From the NCBI RefSeq assembly GCF_001043915.1, contig NZ_LABX01000162.1:1-34959 (forward strand): a stretch of DNA of 34,959 nucleotides. The letters are read 5' to 3'. A program made the position numbers and the translations under genes. Shown piece by piece: positions 1 through 16,415 of this stretch. This DNA comes from Methylobacterium aquaticum (GTDB taxonomy: Bacteria; Pseudomonadota; Alphaproteobacteria; Rhizobiales; Beijerinckiaceae). Within the stretch, counting starts at the first letter, position 1. Each line of letters starts with the position of its first letter. The notes under the pieces were generated by a model that searched no databases, had not been told where the DNA came from, and saw nothing but the letters and a program-made list of their open reading frames with translations.

Positions 1-5370
<5,370 letters not shown>

Positions 5371-5374
<4 letters not shown>

Positions 5375-8300
5375 CGCGTCGTCCGGTTGGTGGCCCGGCT
5401 CGCGCCGGCGGGCATCGCGTCGCCGCGCGCCGCCAGGCGCCGGGCCCGGCGGCTGGTGGCGGGATGAGGTCCCGGCGACAGGGGCGGGGCAGGCAGGGCG
5501 GGGGACGGCGTCGCCGCTTGGTCCGGGCCCGGCGCCGCGGGGCCATCGAGGACCTCACCGGAGATGGTGGCGGCGAGGGCGCGGATGGTGGGATAGCGGA
5601 ACAGGTCGGTCACGGTGGGCGCTGGCTGGCACTCCGCCGCCAGCCGGGCCTGAAGGGCGACGGCCAGGAAGGAATTGCCGCCGACCTCGAAGAAGCTGGC
5701 GTCGTCGTGAAAGTCGTCGTGCTCCAGGACCGCCGCCCAGGCGGCGCGCACCCGCGCCATCCGGTCGTGCGCCGGCGGCACCTCCGGCAGGGGGAGGGCC
5801 GGGACGGAGCGGGGCGCTTCGGCCGGGAGTGCCTCCGCCGGCCTGCCGCCGACCAGGGCATGCAGGAACAGGTCGTCGTCGTCGAGGCGGAGATCCGCGC
5901 GCAGGGGCGCCAGATCCATCCAGCCGATGCCGCACAGCCCCAAACCCAGCCCGGCCGCGGTCTCGGCCAGCAGCTGCGCCATCGCCCCGGCTTCGATCCG
6001 CATCAGGTCGGGCGCGAGAGCCCCGTAGAGCGGCCGGATCGCCGCCTGTCGGCCGACCAGGATCAGGCAGAACGCCGCCGCCTGCGCCATGTCCCGGTTG
6101 GCCGGCACGTGCAGCAGGTCCGGCCGCGGCACCGTCGCCGACAGGTGCCGCAGCCGGTGGCCTTCGGGATCGTAGTGCCACAACCCGGCCGGGAGTCCGT
6201 CGCAGCCCTGGTCCGCGGCGATCAGGGAGAGCTGCACCGCGTAGGTCGAGCCGGCCGAGCCGTATCGGCGGCGGCCGCTCCGGTTCGACGGGATGTCCCG
6301 CATCGGGGCGAGGAGCGCCTCCAGGCTCGGCCGCGGCACCGGCGCGCCCGCGAAGGCCCGGACCGAGGCCCGGGCCGGGGCGACGCCTCCAGCGACCGCT
6401 GGCGAATCGGGACCCGGCAGCACGTCGCGAGCCTGCAACGCGACCGCCGGCCGCGCGTCGAGGTCGCGGCGGCGCCACGGGGCCGCGGCCTGGAACGCCG
6501 CCCGGCCGGCCTCGTCCTGGAGCACGTCCGCGCGGCCCAGCAGGGTGCCGAGGACATCCGCGACGCCGGGCTCGGGCGCCGGGGCGGGTGCCCGGACCGT
6601 CTCCGGGCCCGGAAGGTTGCCCCGCCGCGCCGCCAGGGCCGTCAGGGCGTTGCGGTCCACCTTGCCGTTCGGGGTGAGCGGCATCCGCTCCAGCGGCAGC
6701 AGCACCGCCGGCACCATGTAGGCCGGCAGGGTCGCGGCGAGAGCCTGCCGCAGCGCCGCCGGCGACAGGCCGGGATCTTGACGGGGATCGTCACCGGGAT
6801 CTTGGCAATAAGCGGCGGCGAGGCGCGGGTTGCCGCCGGCATCGACGACCGGGAAGGCGAGCGCCTCCCGGAGTCCCGGCACCGCCTGAAGCGCGGCCTC
6901 GACCTCGCCCAGCTCGATGCGGTGGCCGCCGATCTTCACCTGGGCGTCGCGCCGGCCCAGGAACTCGATGCTGCCATCGGCGAGCACCCGGCCGTAATCG
7001 CCGGTGCGATAGAGACGCTCGCCGGTCTCAGCGTGGCGGATGAAGCTCGCGGCGGTCCGGTCCGGGTCGCGCCAGTAGCCGGCGGCCAGGCCGGTCCCGC
7101 CGATATGGAGCTGCCCGGGCTCGCCCACCGGGCAGGGCCGCAGGTCGTCGTCGAGAACGTGGAACCGCTGGTTGGCCATCGGCCGGCCATACGGGATGCT
7201 GCGCCACCCCGGGGCGATGGCCTCGACCGGATGGCAGATCGACCAGATCGCCGCCTCCGTCGCGCCGCCGAGGCTGATCAGCCGGATCTCCGGCGCCACG
7301 TCGCGCAGGCGGCGGGCGAGGGGCAGCGGGATCCAGTCGCCCGAGAGCAGCACGCCGCGCAAGCTGGGCGGCAGCGCGACCCCCGGCGCCTCCAGCACCA
7401 GCTTCAGGTAGGCCGGCGTGGAGTTCCACAGGCTCACCCGCTCCCGCGCCGCCAAAGCCGCGAGGCAGGCGGGATCGCGGAGGGACTCGGGCGGCGGCAG
7501 CACCACCGCGCCCCCGGCGCCGAGCACGCCGAACAGGTCCCAGACCGAGAGGTCGAAGCCGAGGGAGGACAGGCCGAGCACCCGGTCGGCGGCGGTGACA
7601 CCGAACCGGGCGTTGACGTCGTGCAGGGTGTTGGCGACGGCGCCGTGCTGCATCGCCACACCCTTCGGCTCGCCGGTCGAGCCGGACGTGAACAGGATGT
7701 AGGCGAGATCCGTGGCGGCCACCGTCACCGGCTCCCACGGCAGGGCCGGCTGCGCCAGCCACTCGTCGAGGGCGGCGGTCGGGCACGGCCAGTCCACCGC
7801 GTCCGGCACGGCATGGGTCAGGGCCATCGCGGTTCCGGCCCGCGCGAGCAGAGCGGCGATGCGGGCTGGCGGCAGCGGCAGTTCCAGCGGTACGTAGGCG
7901 CCGCCGGCAAGGCCGATCGCCAGCACCGCCACGACCTGGCGCCAGCCCTTGGCCATCACCACGCCAACCGGATCTCCCGGCCGGAGGCCGGCCTGACGCA
8001 GCCGCGCCGCGACCGTCCGGGCCTCGGCGGTCAGCGTGGCGAAGGTGAGACGGCGGTCGTCGGCGATCACCGCCGGGGCCTCCGGCGCCGCGGCGGCGGC
8101 CCGCAGCAGGCCGGCGAAGATCGGTTCCAGCGGCAGCCGCGCGGCGGTGGCGTTGGCGGCCCGCAGGGCGGCCGGCGCAGCGCGGGGCGGCGGTGCGGTC
8201 CAGGCCGAGGGCTCCTCGGCGAGCCGGTGCAGCCGCGCGACGAAGCCCGCGAACATGTCGGCGAGGAGGTCCGGCATCAGGAGCCCGGCGAGGGCGTCCC

Positions 8301-11300
8301 AGCTCACGTGGAGACCTTCGGCGGAGTCGAGCACCTGGGCGTCGAGCCAGACCTGCGGCGTCCGGGTGAGGCCGCCGGCGAAGCGGCCGACCGCATCGAT
8401 CCGTGCCGGCCGCTTCAGCAGCCCCCCGTAGCCGAGGAGCGACGTGAACACGACCGGCATCGCCACCGGCGCCCGCCGGCGCTGCGCCAGCATCCCCAGA
8501 ACCTGCACCGCCGAGCAGCCGGCATGCTCCATGTCGGCGGCGAGCTGGGCGGCGATGGCCGCGGCCTGGCCGGCGACATCGCGGGTCCCCCGGTCGGGGA
8601 CGGCCAGCAGCAGGTTGCCGGTGAAGTCGCCGACGAGGCGGGGCACGTCCGGGTGCAGCGGGTGCCGCTGCGCCAGGGTGACGTTCAGGCAGAAATCCGG
8701 ACGCTCGGCCCAGGCCGCGAGGCTCTCGGCGAAGGCGGTGATCAGCACCGCGTTGGCGGTGAGGCCATGCGCCGCCGCCCGCTCCTGGAACCGGCGCCAG
8801 AGCGCGGCCGGCATCAGGGCGGCGTGGCGCAGGAAGGCGGTGACCGGCGGGTGTCCGGGCAGGAGCGGCAGCGCCGGGGGCGGCGGCAACGTGTCGAGGC
8901 GGGCCTGCCAGTAGGCCCGGTCCGCGGCGGCGGCGGCCGCCCGCCCGCGCGCGGCCAGGACGTAGTCGCGGAAACCGAACCCGATCGGCGGCAGGACGAG
9001 GCCCGGATCGTCGTGCAGGGCCGCCAGCTCCTCGAGCAGCAGCAGCAGGCTCGGCCCATCGGCCAGCAGCAGGTCGACGGTCACGTGAAGCCGGTCGCCC
9101 GCCGCGTCGCGGCTGACCGCGAAGCGGAACAGGGGGAAGCGGGCCGGATCGAAGCCGGTGTCGCGCATCGCGGTCGCCAGGGCGCCGCGCTGCCCGGCCG
9201 CCGCCTCCGCCGGCAGGGCCGAGAGGTCGTGCAGCGGGATCAAGACCGGGCCGGCCTCCTCGGGCGGGAGCACCCGCTGGGTCGCCTCCTCGGTGAAGAC
9301 CGCGCGCAGCATGTCGTGCCGCAGCACCAGCCGGTTCAGCGCCGATTCCAGGGCCGGCACGTCGAAGCGGTCGCGGTCGAATTCCCAATAGACCTGGCAG
9401 CCGAAGCCGCCATGCTGGTGCAGGCCCTGCCGGCCGATCAGGTAGGCGAGCTGGATGTCGGTGACGGGAAACGGCGCGTACCGGCCCTCCGGGTCGGCGG
9501 CCAGGGCGACGGGGGCCGGCCCGTCCGCCTCCGGCATCAGCGCCGCCAGCGCCGCCAGGTCGGGGGCGCCAAGCAGGGCCGCGAGGCTCGGGCAGGCGCC
9601 GCCGCAGCGGGACGCGATCCGCTCGCGCAGCTCCGCGGCGGCGAGGCTGTCGAGTCCGAGGGTGATCGGGCTGTCGGCGTCCTGCCACTCCGTGCCGTCG
9701 CAGCCCAGGGTCTCGGCGAGCAGGGCCAGCAGCAGACGGCGGCGCTCCTTCGCCGCCGTCTGCCCTGGCGCGTCATCCTCCGGCGCTTCGTGGTGGGTGG
9801 CCGGCACGACGGGTGGAGCTTCCGCGGGCCCCGGGGCACCGGTCGCCGCGCCGGTCCGGGCGAGGGCGGCCACCGGCCCGGCCGCGGCCGGCGCGTCGGC
9901 GGCATCCTCGGTCCAGAAGCGCGTCTCGGCCAGGGGAGTCGCGGGCAGGGGCACGCGGCGCCCGCTCAGCACGTCCGCCAGGGCCGCCCAGTCCAGCGCG
10001 AGCCCGCCGCACCACAGGGCGGCCAGCTTGCGCCATCGTCCGGCCCGAATCAGCCCGGCGAGCCAGTCGCGGTCCTCCGCGTCGCGGCCGAGGACCGGTC
10101 CCGTCCCATCCGCGACCGCCCGGCCGCGCAGCCACGGCCCGGCCCGCTCGGGCGACGCCGCGAAGGCGGTCAGCTGGGCGGCGAGGTCGGCGGGGTCCTC
10201 CGCCAGGAAGGCGGCGCGCTCCGCCATCGCATCGCGGCCGACGAGCAGCGTGAAGGCGAGATCGGCGAGGCCCGGCGGATCCGGTGCGGCGAGGCGGGCC
10301 GCCAGGCGGCGGGCGGCCTCGGCCAGCAGCGCCGGGCTCGCGGCGGACAGGAGGATGGCGCCAGCCGCTTCCGCGGCGGCGGGGGCGGGAGAGGGCGCGG
10401 CCTCCAGTACCAGATGCACGTGGCTGCCGCCGAACCCGAACCCGCTGACGAGAGCCCGGCGCGGCGCGTCCGGGTCGGGCCAGTCGATGGCCTCGCGCGG
10501 CAGCCGGAGCCCCGGCCAGGCCGCCAGGACGGCGGCGGCGGGTGCCGTCAAGCCGGGAACCGGCGGAACCCGGCCGGTCTCCAGCACCGCCACCGCCTTG
10601 GCGATCTGGCCGAGGCCCGAGGCGGATTCCATGTGGCCGGTGATCGGCTTCACCGCGCCGGCCGCCGGCCGCGGCAAGGCCGCCCCGGGTTCCGCCACCT
10701 GCCGGAACCCCTCGGCAATGACGGCGAGTTCGGCCGCGTCCTCGGCCGGACGGCCGCCTGCCTGAACCTCCAGATAGCCGATCTCCCGCGGGGCGATGCC
10801 GGCCGCCCGCAAGGCCCGGGCGACGACCTGCGCCGGCATCGCCGTCGCGGCCGGGTCGTAGCCGCCGGAGGCCCCGCCATGCCCGGCGGCGGAGCCGCGG
10901 ATCACCGCCCGGATCGGATCGCGGTCGCGCAGGGCCTGGTCCAGGGGCTTGAGCAGCACCATGCCGACGCCCTCGCCGCGCACGAAGCCCTGCCCGGCCT
11001 CGTCGAAGGCGAGGCTGCGGCCGTCCCGGCTGAGCATCCCGGCCTTCGCCTCGCCGACATAGCCGTCCCCCGACAGGATCAGGCTGGCGGCCCCGGCCAG
11101 GGCCGCGCCGCACTCGCCGGCCCGCAGGGCCGCACAGGCCCGGTGCACGGCCAGGAGGCCGCCGCTGCACGCGGCAAAGTAGGTCTCCGACGAGCCGGCG
11201 AGGTCGAAGGCGCGGGAGAGGCGGTTCGCCAGCATGTTGGGGAGAAGGTCGGGCAGCCGCAGCCGCTCCGCCCGCTCCGGCCGGCGCAGCCGATGCGGCC

Positions 11301-11706
11301 ATTCGTCGAAGGTCGTGGCGACGAACACGCCGGTCGTGGTGCCCGCAAAACTCCGGGGCGCGTGGCCCGCATCCTCCATCGCGGCGCGGCACGCCTCGAG
11401 CAGCAGACGCGATTGCGGGCTCATCCGCGCCGCCTCGCGCGCACCGACCCCGAACAGGGCGGCGTCGAAACGGTCGATATCCGCCAGGAACCCGCCCTGC
11501 GGCTGGGCCGCGGCGCCGCGGGGTGGCACCGTCCAGGCGAAGCGGCCGGGCGGCAGCGGCCCGAGCAGCGGCCGGCCCTCCATCACCGCTTTGCGAAACG
11601 CATCGAGGTCGGCGCCGGCGAAGCGGCCGGACAGGCCGACGATGGCGATGGGAGCCTCAGACACCTGTTCCCGCACCCGTTCCCCGCATGACACCGGCCC
11701 GTGCAC
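5371..11706 (-). CDS. hybrid PKS-NRPS, KS-ACP-Cy-A-Ox-PCP, predicted cysteine/thiazole module
   Basis: This 2111-residue assembly-line protein has the order KS (18-436, Cys180), ACP (655-725, Ser687), heterocyclisation domain (742-1165), adenylation domain (1195-1690), SagB/nitroreductase-like oxidase (about 1790-1955) and PCP (1985-2050, Ser2012). The Cy domain has D878-x4-D883 in place of the HHxxxDG of ordinary condensation domains. The A domain has core motifs LFTSGSTGEPKG (from 1338) and NGKVDRN (Lys1682). The pocket residues I read, D-L-W-N-L-S-L-I-W-K, differ at one place from the classic cysteine code DLYNLSLIWK. Known chemistry of these domains predicts Cys loading, cyclisation to thiazoline and FMN-dependent oxidation to thiazole. 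The first KS has VQAGGRP where HGTGTPL is expected (Gln315 for His), so it is probably non-elongating. The start is uncertain: GTG 11706, or GTG 11664 directly before the KS. It lies 15 bases after the pump gene and overlaps the next PKS by 4. Confidence 0.95.
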
Positions 11707-11721
11707 GATCGCCCGCCCTCG

Positions 11722-14700
11722 TCATCGGGCGCTCTCCGGGGCGACCGGCCCCGTCGCCCATCCGGGTGCCGGGTGGTCCTCCGCCGACGCTCCCCGGTCC
11801 TGACCGGCGTCGCGGGCGCCGCTGCGGCCGCTGCCGACCGGAGGCGGCTCGGGCAGGGCCGGGCGATGGCGGCTGGACAGCAGGCTGTAGACGAGCGGGA
11901 CGATCAGCAACGAGACCACCAGGCCGAAGGCCATGCCGCCGACGATCACCGCGCCGATCTGGTTGCGGCTGACGCCGCCCGGACCGCCATCGAGCATCAG
12001 CGGCAGGGCGCCCAGAATCGTGGCGATCGAGGTCATCAGGACGGGCCGCAGCCGTAGGCTCGCCGCCACCGCCACCGCCTCGAGCCGCGGCACGCCCTCG
12101 TCGCGCTGCTGGTTGATGAACTCGGTGATGATGATGCCGTTCTTCGCCACCAGCCCGACCAGGGTGATCATCCCGATGGCGCTGTAGATGTTCACGCCGC
12201 CCTTGACGCAGGCGAGGCCGACCAGGGCCCCCACGATGGCGAAGGGCACGACCGCCAGCACGATCACCGGATCGCGGAAACTCTCGAACTGGGCCGCCAG
12301 GAAGAGATAGATGAAGACGAGCGCCAGGATGAACACGAAGCCGACCTGGACGTTGGCTTGCTTCATCTGCCGCGACAGGCCGGCGAAGTCGTAGGAGTAG
12401 CCGCTCGGCAGGGTTTCCTTGGCCAACTGCTCCAGCCCGTCGATCGCGGCCCCGATCGAGGCGCCGGGCGCCAGGGTCGCGGTGAGCTGGGCGGCGGGGA
12501 GCTGGTTGAAGTGGCGCAAGGCGTCCGGACCGGCGGTGAGGACCGGGTGCACGAAGGCGGCGAGCGGCAGGAGCTTGCCGTCGGTCGAGCGCACCGAGAT
12601 CTCGTTGAGCGTGTCGAGGCGGTTGCGCACGCTCGCCTCGAGTTCGAGCACGACGTAGAACAATTCGCCCTGCCACGAGAACTGACTGACGTTGCGGGCC
12701 CCGAGGACGGTGGCCAGCGTCTCGCCGATCACCGAGACCGGCACCTTGAGGTTGCTGGCCATCGCCCGGTCGATCTCGACATCGACCCGCGGCGTCGACA
12801 GGGACAGGTCGGAGACCGGCCGCACCAGCCGGCCGTCCCGGGCGGCGCGGCGCAGGAAGTCGTCCATGACGCCGGCGAGCTGCTCGTAGCTGCCGGTGGT
12901 GCGGATCACGAATTGCACCGGGGCCTGCCCGCCGCCGGCCAGGGGGTTGGGGTCGATGACCGTGGTGAGGGCGCCCGGGATCGCGTCGAGGGCGGGCGTG
13001 AGGCTGCGGCCGATCGTGTTGGCGCTGCGGCTGCGCTGCTCCCAGGGCTTCAGCACCAGGAAGGCGAACCCTTCGTTGCGGGTCGGGGTGCCGATCATGA
13101 TCAGGGAGGTCTGGCGCTCGGGCACGGTGTCGAACACCGCCGTGATCGCCTTCGCCTGGGCCGCCATGGTGTCGTAGCTGGCGCCCGCCTCGCCCTTGAA
13201 CCGCACGAAGACGTAGCCCGGATCCTCGATCGGGACGAGTTCGGTGGTGACACGCTGACCCGCCGCGTAGCCGATCGCGCCGAGGAGCAGCGCCAGGGGC
13301 ACGAGCAGCCAGCGCCGCCGCAGGAGGCCGCGGATCATCCCCGCATAGGCCGCGGCGCAGCGGGCAAAGCCGCGCTCGATGCGCAAGGCCGCCCGGCCCT
13401 CCCGGGCGCTGAGCATCCGGCTGCACATCATCGGCGACAGGGTGCGCGACACGGCGCCCGAGATGATGACCGCCGCCGCGAGGGAGAAGGCGAACTCGCG
13501 AAACAGCGACCCGAGCAGGCCGGGCATCAGCCCGATCGGCAGGAAGACCGAGGCCAGGGTCGCGGTGGTCGCCACGATGGCAAAGCCGATCTCGCGCGAG
13601 CCGATGAAGGCGGCGTCGACGGGCGTCAGGCCGAGGCGGATGTGGCGCTGCACGTTCTCGACGTCGATGATGGCGTCGTCGACGACCAGCCCCACCGCCA
13701 GAACCATCGCGAGCAGCGTGAAGGTGTTGATGCTGTAGCCCAATGCCAGCAGGACGCCGAGCGTCCCGATCAGGGAGACCGGGATGGTGACCAGAGTGAT
13801 GATCGCGGCGCGGAACGAGGCCAGGAAGGCCAGGATGACGATCGTCACCAGCAGAACCGCTTCGAGGATCGTCTCGAACACGCGGCGGACCGAGGCGGCG
13901 ATGAACAGGCTGCTGTCGAAGGTGACGTCCAGCGTCACGCTCGACGGCAGCGCCATCTGGGTGTCGGCCAGGGCCTTGCGCACCGCCTGGGCGACGTCGA
14001 GGGCGTTGGCCTGCCCCTGCCGCAGGACCGACAGGGCGAGGGCGTTCTTGCCGTTGATCATCACCCCGGTATCGGTCGCCTGCGCCCCGACCTGCGCCCT
14101 GCCGACGTCGCGCAGTTGCAGCGACCAGTCGCGCCCGGCGCGCAAGACCAGGTCGTTGAACTCCTCCGGCAGGTTCAAGGTGGTGTGGGCGACGAGCGGG
14201 ATGCGGCGGCCGGCGGCGATGATCTCGCCGGAGGGCAGGTCGACGTTCTGGGTCTGGAGCGCCTGGGCGACGTCGGAGGGCGCCATGCCGCGGGCGGCGA
14301 GTTCGAGAGGATCGAGGGCCACCCGGATCGCGAAGCGGCGCTCGCCGAGGATCTGCACGTCGGCGACGCCGGTCAGCGTCGCGATGCGCGGCCGCACCAG
14401 GCGGCGGGCGATGTCGGTCAGCTCCAGCGGCGACAGGGTGTCGGAGGTCAGGCCGAGATACAGCACCGGTGCCGCATCGGCGCTGAGCTGGTCGACCACC
14501 GGGAGCGCCGCGTCCCGCGGGAGCTGGCTCAGCACGCTGGTGACCTTGGCCCGCACGTCGTTGGCGGCCGCGTCCGGGCTGGTATCGGCACTGAAGTTGA
14601 CGCTCACCGCCGACATGCCCGGCCCGGAGGACGACGAGATGACGTCGATGCCCGAAACCGCGGCCACGGCCTGCTCGATCCGGGTCGTGATCTGCCGTTC

Positions 14701-14877
14701 GACCTGCTCGGCCGAGGCACCCGGATAGAGCGTGGTGATCGTGACGAGGGGGACCTCGAAGCTCGGCAGCTCGCGGATCGACAGGCGCGTCAGCGCGAAC
14801 ACGCCGAGCACCACCAGGACCAGCGTGACGACGATGGCCAGGACAGGCCGGCGGATGAAGGGATCGGAGAACGACAT
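11722..14877 (-). CDS. RND multidrug efflux transporter, HAE1/AcrB type inner-membrane subunit
   Basis: This 1051-residue protein has the full length of a proton-driven RND pump. It starts with the cytoplasmic-side helix typical of the family (FIRRPVLAIVVT), followed by the periplasmic porter signature (LYPGASAEQVE). A second membrane bundle around residues 335-480 carries GLVVDDAI with the adjacent aspartates of the proton relay on TM4. A second porter domain and a second bundle complete the duplicated layout. The start ATG lies 7 bases after the stop of the membrane fusion protein gene, so the two are co-transcribed. The stop lies 15 bases before the PKS-NRPS gene on the same strand. The pump therefore heads a biosynthetic operon and most likely exports, or protects against, the encoded product. 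That role is inference from position. No outer-membrane channel gene is nearby. Confidence 0.96.
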   Translation of the reverse strand: MSFSDPFIRRPVLAIVVTLVLVVLGVFALTRLSIRELPSFEVPLVTITTLYPGASAEQVERQITTRIEQAVAAVSGIDVISSSSGPGMSAVSVNFSADTSPDAAANDVRAKVTSVLSQLPRDAALPVVDQLSADAAPVLYLGLTSDTLSPLELTDIARRLVRPRIATLTGVADVQILGERRFAIRVALDPLELAARGMAPSDVAQALQTQNVDLPSGEIIAAGRRIPLVAHTTLNLPEEFNDLVLRAGRDWSLQLRDVGRAQVGAQATDTGVMINGKNALALSVLRQGQANALDVAQAVRKALADTQMALPSSVTLDVTFDSSLFIAASVRRVFETILEAVLLVTIVILAFLASFRAAIITLVTIPVSLIGTLGVLLALGYSINTFTLLAMVLAVGLVVDDAIIDVENVQRHIRLGLTPVDAAFIGSREIGFAIVATTATLASVFLPIGLMPGLLGSLFREFAFSLAAAVIISGAVSRTLSPMMCSRMLSAREGRAALRIERGFARCAAAYAGMIRGLLRRRWLLVPLALLLGAIGYAAGQRVTTELVPIEDPGYVFVRFKGEAGASYDTMAAQAKAITAVFDTVPERQTSLIMIGTPTRNEGFAFLVLKPWEQRSRSANTIGRSLTPALDAIPGALTTVIDPNPLAGGGQAPVQFVIRTTGSYEQLAGVMDDFLRRAARDGRLVRPVSDLSLSTPRVDVEIDRAMASNLKVPVSVIGETLATVLGARNVSQFSWQGELFYVVLELEASVRNRLDTLNEISVRSTDGKLLPLAAFVHPVLTAGPDALRHFNQLPAAQLTATLAPGASIGAAIDGLEQLAKETLPSGYSYDFAGLSRQMKQANVQVGFVFILALVFIYLFLAAQFESFRDPVIVLAVVPFAIVGALVGLACVKGGVNIYSAIGMITLVGLVAKNGIIITEFINQQRDEGVPRLEAVAVAASLRLRPVLMTSIATILGALPLMLDGGPGGVSRNQIGAVIVGGMAFGLVVSLLIVPLVYSLLSSRHRPALPEPPPVGSGRSGARDAGQDRGASAEDHPAPGWATGPVAPESAR

Positions 14878-14884
14878 CGCTCGC

Positions 14885-16018
14885 CTAGCGCCCGGCGCTG
14901 GCTGCTGGCGGCACCGGCCCGCGCGCCTGGGCCGGGGCCTGGGCGTTGGCCGGGCCCTGGACGATGCGGATCGCGGCGCCGTCCTGGAGCTTGAACTGGC
15001 CGTCGGTGACGACCTCTGCCCCGGCGGGGAGGCCCGCGACGATCTCGGCGAACCCGTCGCGCTTCTCGCCGACCCGCACTGTCGCTCGCCGCACCCGGTC
15101 GCCGTCGACGACGAAGAGGTATTCGCCGGTCAGGCTCTGCACCAGGGCCTCGGACGGCACCAGAACCGCGTTCTCGGACACCGAGAGCACCAGCGCGACG
15201 CGCACGAAGCTGCCCGGGCGCAGAACGTCGCGGGCATTGTCGACCTCGGCCTCCAGGCTGAGCAGCCGGGTCTCGGCGTCGAGCACCGGATCGATGCGCG
15301 AGACCGTGGTGTCGACGGCGACATCGCCGAGATTCGAGGTCACCCGCACTGTCTGCCCGATCCGGACCTCCCGCGACAGCCGCTGCGGCACGCGGAACCG
15401 CACCCGCACGCGGTCGAGGTTCTGGAGGGTCGCGATCGGCTGGCCCGGGCTAACATAGGCGCCGGCCGACACTTTCCGGTCGGTGATGACGCCGCTGAAC
15501 GGGGCGCGGATGGTCAGGATCTCGACAGCGACGGTGCGCGCCTGGAAGTCGGCCTCCGCGGCTTCCGCGGCGGCCGTGGTCCGCTGCTGCTCGACCAGCG
15601 GAACCAGGGCCTTGGCCGCGAGTTCCTGAGTCCGGCTCAGGTTCTGGCGTGCCAGATGGAGCTGCGCCGTGGAGTTGCGCAGGTCGGCGACGGCCGCCCG
15701 GCTGTCCATCTGCACCAGGGGTGCGTTCTCGGCGACCGGCTGGCTGTCGATGAAGAAGATCTGGTCGATCGTGCCGGGGCGCTGGGTGGTGATGTCGATC
15801 TTGTTGACGGACACGACCTCGCCCAGGCTGCGATAGAGCCGCTCGGCCCGGGCGAGACGCGAGGTCTGGACCTGCACGGCGATCGCCGGATGGGTGTCTC
15901 GGCGGTCATCCTGGCGGTTGTCCTGAGCCCGAATGGGGGACGAGGCCAGCATCGCCGTTGCCGAAAGCACCATCAGCCGTCGCAACGCGGCACGGCCTGC
16001 CGATCCTGCCCAGGGCAC
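14885..16018 (-). CDS. RND efflux periplasmic adaptor (membrane fusion protein)
   Basis: The 377-residue product bridges an RND pump and an outer-membrane channel. An N-terminal hydrophobic signal segment (RRLMVLSATAMLASS, ending near AQA-like SPIRAQ) is followed by the first lipoyl half (ITTQRPGTIDQIFF), an alpha-helical hairpin rich in Ala, Gln and Leu (about 110-170), the second lipoyl half (IRAPFSGVITDRKVSAGAYV), and beta-barrel and membrane-proximal domains (LVPSEALVQ...YLFVV). The start is GTG at 16018, chosen because GGGGAGG at 16024-16030 sits 5 bases upstream. It is the first gene of the pump-plus-PKS operon, with 7 bases between its stop and the RND gene. The C-terminus is a flexible Ala/Pro/Gln tail. 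The family call is firm; the substrate is unknown. Confidence 0.95.
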   Translation of the reverse strand: MPWAGSAGRAALRRLMVLSATAMLASSPIRAQDNRQDDRRDTHPAIAVQVQTSRLARAERLYRSLGEVVSVNKIDITTQRPGTIDQIFFIDSQPVAENAPLVQMDSRAAVADLRNSTAQLHLARQNLSRTQELAAKALVPLVEQQRTTAAAEAAEADFQARTVAVEILTIRAPFSGVITDRKVSAGAYVSPGQPIATLQNLDRVRVRFRVPQRLSREVRIGQTVRVTSNLGDVAVDTTVSRIDPVLDAETRLLSLEAEVDNARDVLRPGSFVRVALVLSVSENAVLVPSEALVQSLTGEYLFVVDGDRVRRATVRVGEKRDGFAEIVAGLPAGAEVVTDGQFKLQDGAAIRIVQGPANAQAPAQARGPVPPAASAGR

Positions 16019-16205
16019 CTCTGCCTCCCCATCATGTCACTGCGCCTGCCGGACGCACGCCCCGGACACGCCGCGCGATCCCGTGTCGACAGGCGAACGA
16101 TCTCTCGTGCCACAGCGCGATACGCGGATGAAACGATGTCGGTCTCGGGCACGGCCCGGATCGCCGGGGCCGTCGCCCGATCTCCATGCGATACCATCGG
16201 CCCAA

Positions 16206-16229
16206 GATGCTGACGCATCGGGCCGATGA
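16206..16229. repeat. 24-base repeat, copy A
   Basis: This 24-base segment starting GATGCTGAC matches 17265-17288 at 21 of 24 positions in the same orientation. The differences are at repeat positions 10, 15 and 21. Copy A forms one arm and the loop of hairpin H1. The two copies flank the small gene at 16672-16974. Confidence 0.6.
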
Positions 16230-16386
16230 ACCATCTCAAATTTTCGATACTAAGCAGGCTTGCGTTGGCAGGCCAACGCTTCGCCCGCTTAAGCTCTTGT
16301 TGTGTCGCAGATTTTTATCGCCGAACCGGTGACCACTTCGGCGAAATCTGCTTAGGCCAAAGGCTGAACGAAAATCGGAGAACGGA

Positions 16387-16415
16387 ACCAAAGGTCGTGT
16401 TCAACGACCGTTGGT
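16387..16415. repeat. dispersed palindromic repeat, copy 1
   Basis: An inverted repeat, ACCAAAGGTCGT and ACGACCGTTGGT around a 5-base loop, with 11 of 12 positions pairing. The same element in opposite orientation, matching at 28 of 32 positions, is found at 20775-20813. No gene overlaps this copy. Confidence 0.65.

Larger units (their letters stand above)
16195..16415. promoter_or_regulatory. cluster of four strong inverted repeats upstream of the efflux/PKS operon
   Basis: Four palindromes lie within 221 bases of AT-richer DNA. H1, 16195-16228: catcggccc-aa-gatgc paired with gcatc-gggccgatg around a TGAC loop (14 pairs, one bulge). H2, 16262-16279: gcgttgg/ccaacgc with a 4-base loop. H3, 16307-16351: gcagattt and cgccgaa paired with ttcggcg and aaatctgc, a 15-pair stem with one TTAT bulge. 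H4, 16387-16415: accaaaggtcgt/acgaccgttggt, 11 of 12 paired. On the minus strand a weak promoter can be read, TTGGCC near H2 with TAGTAT 18 bases on, pointing to the pump operon about 220 bases away. The palindromes could be operators, a structured leader RNA or remnants of mobile DNA. Their presence is seen directly; the role is open. Confidence 0.55.

Noticed and set aside
5464..11691. 2075-codon open frame on the plus strand opposite the PKS-NRPS
   Set aside because: A mirror of the real gene caused by GC-rich third positions. It has low-complexity composition and no motif, while the minus strand carries six ordered domains.
12358..14994. 878-codon plus-strand frame opposite the RND pump
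   Set aside because: Asp/Gly/Arg-rich shadow of the pump gene with no family signature.
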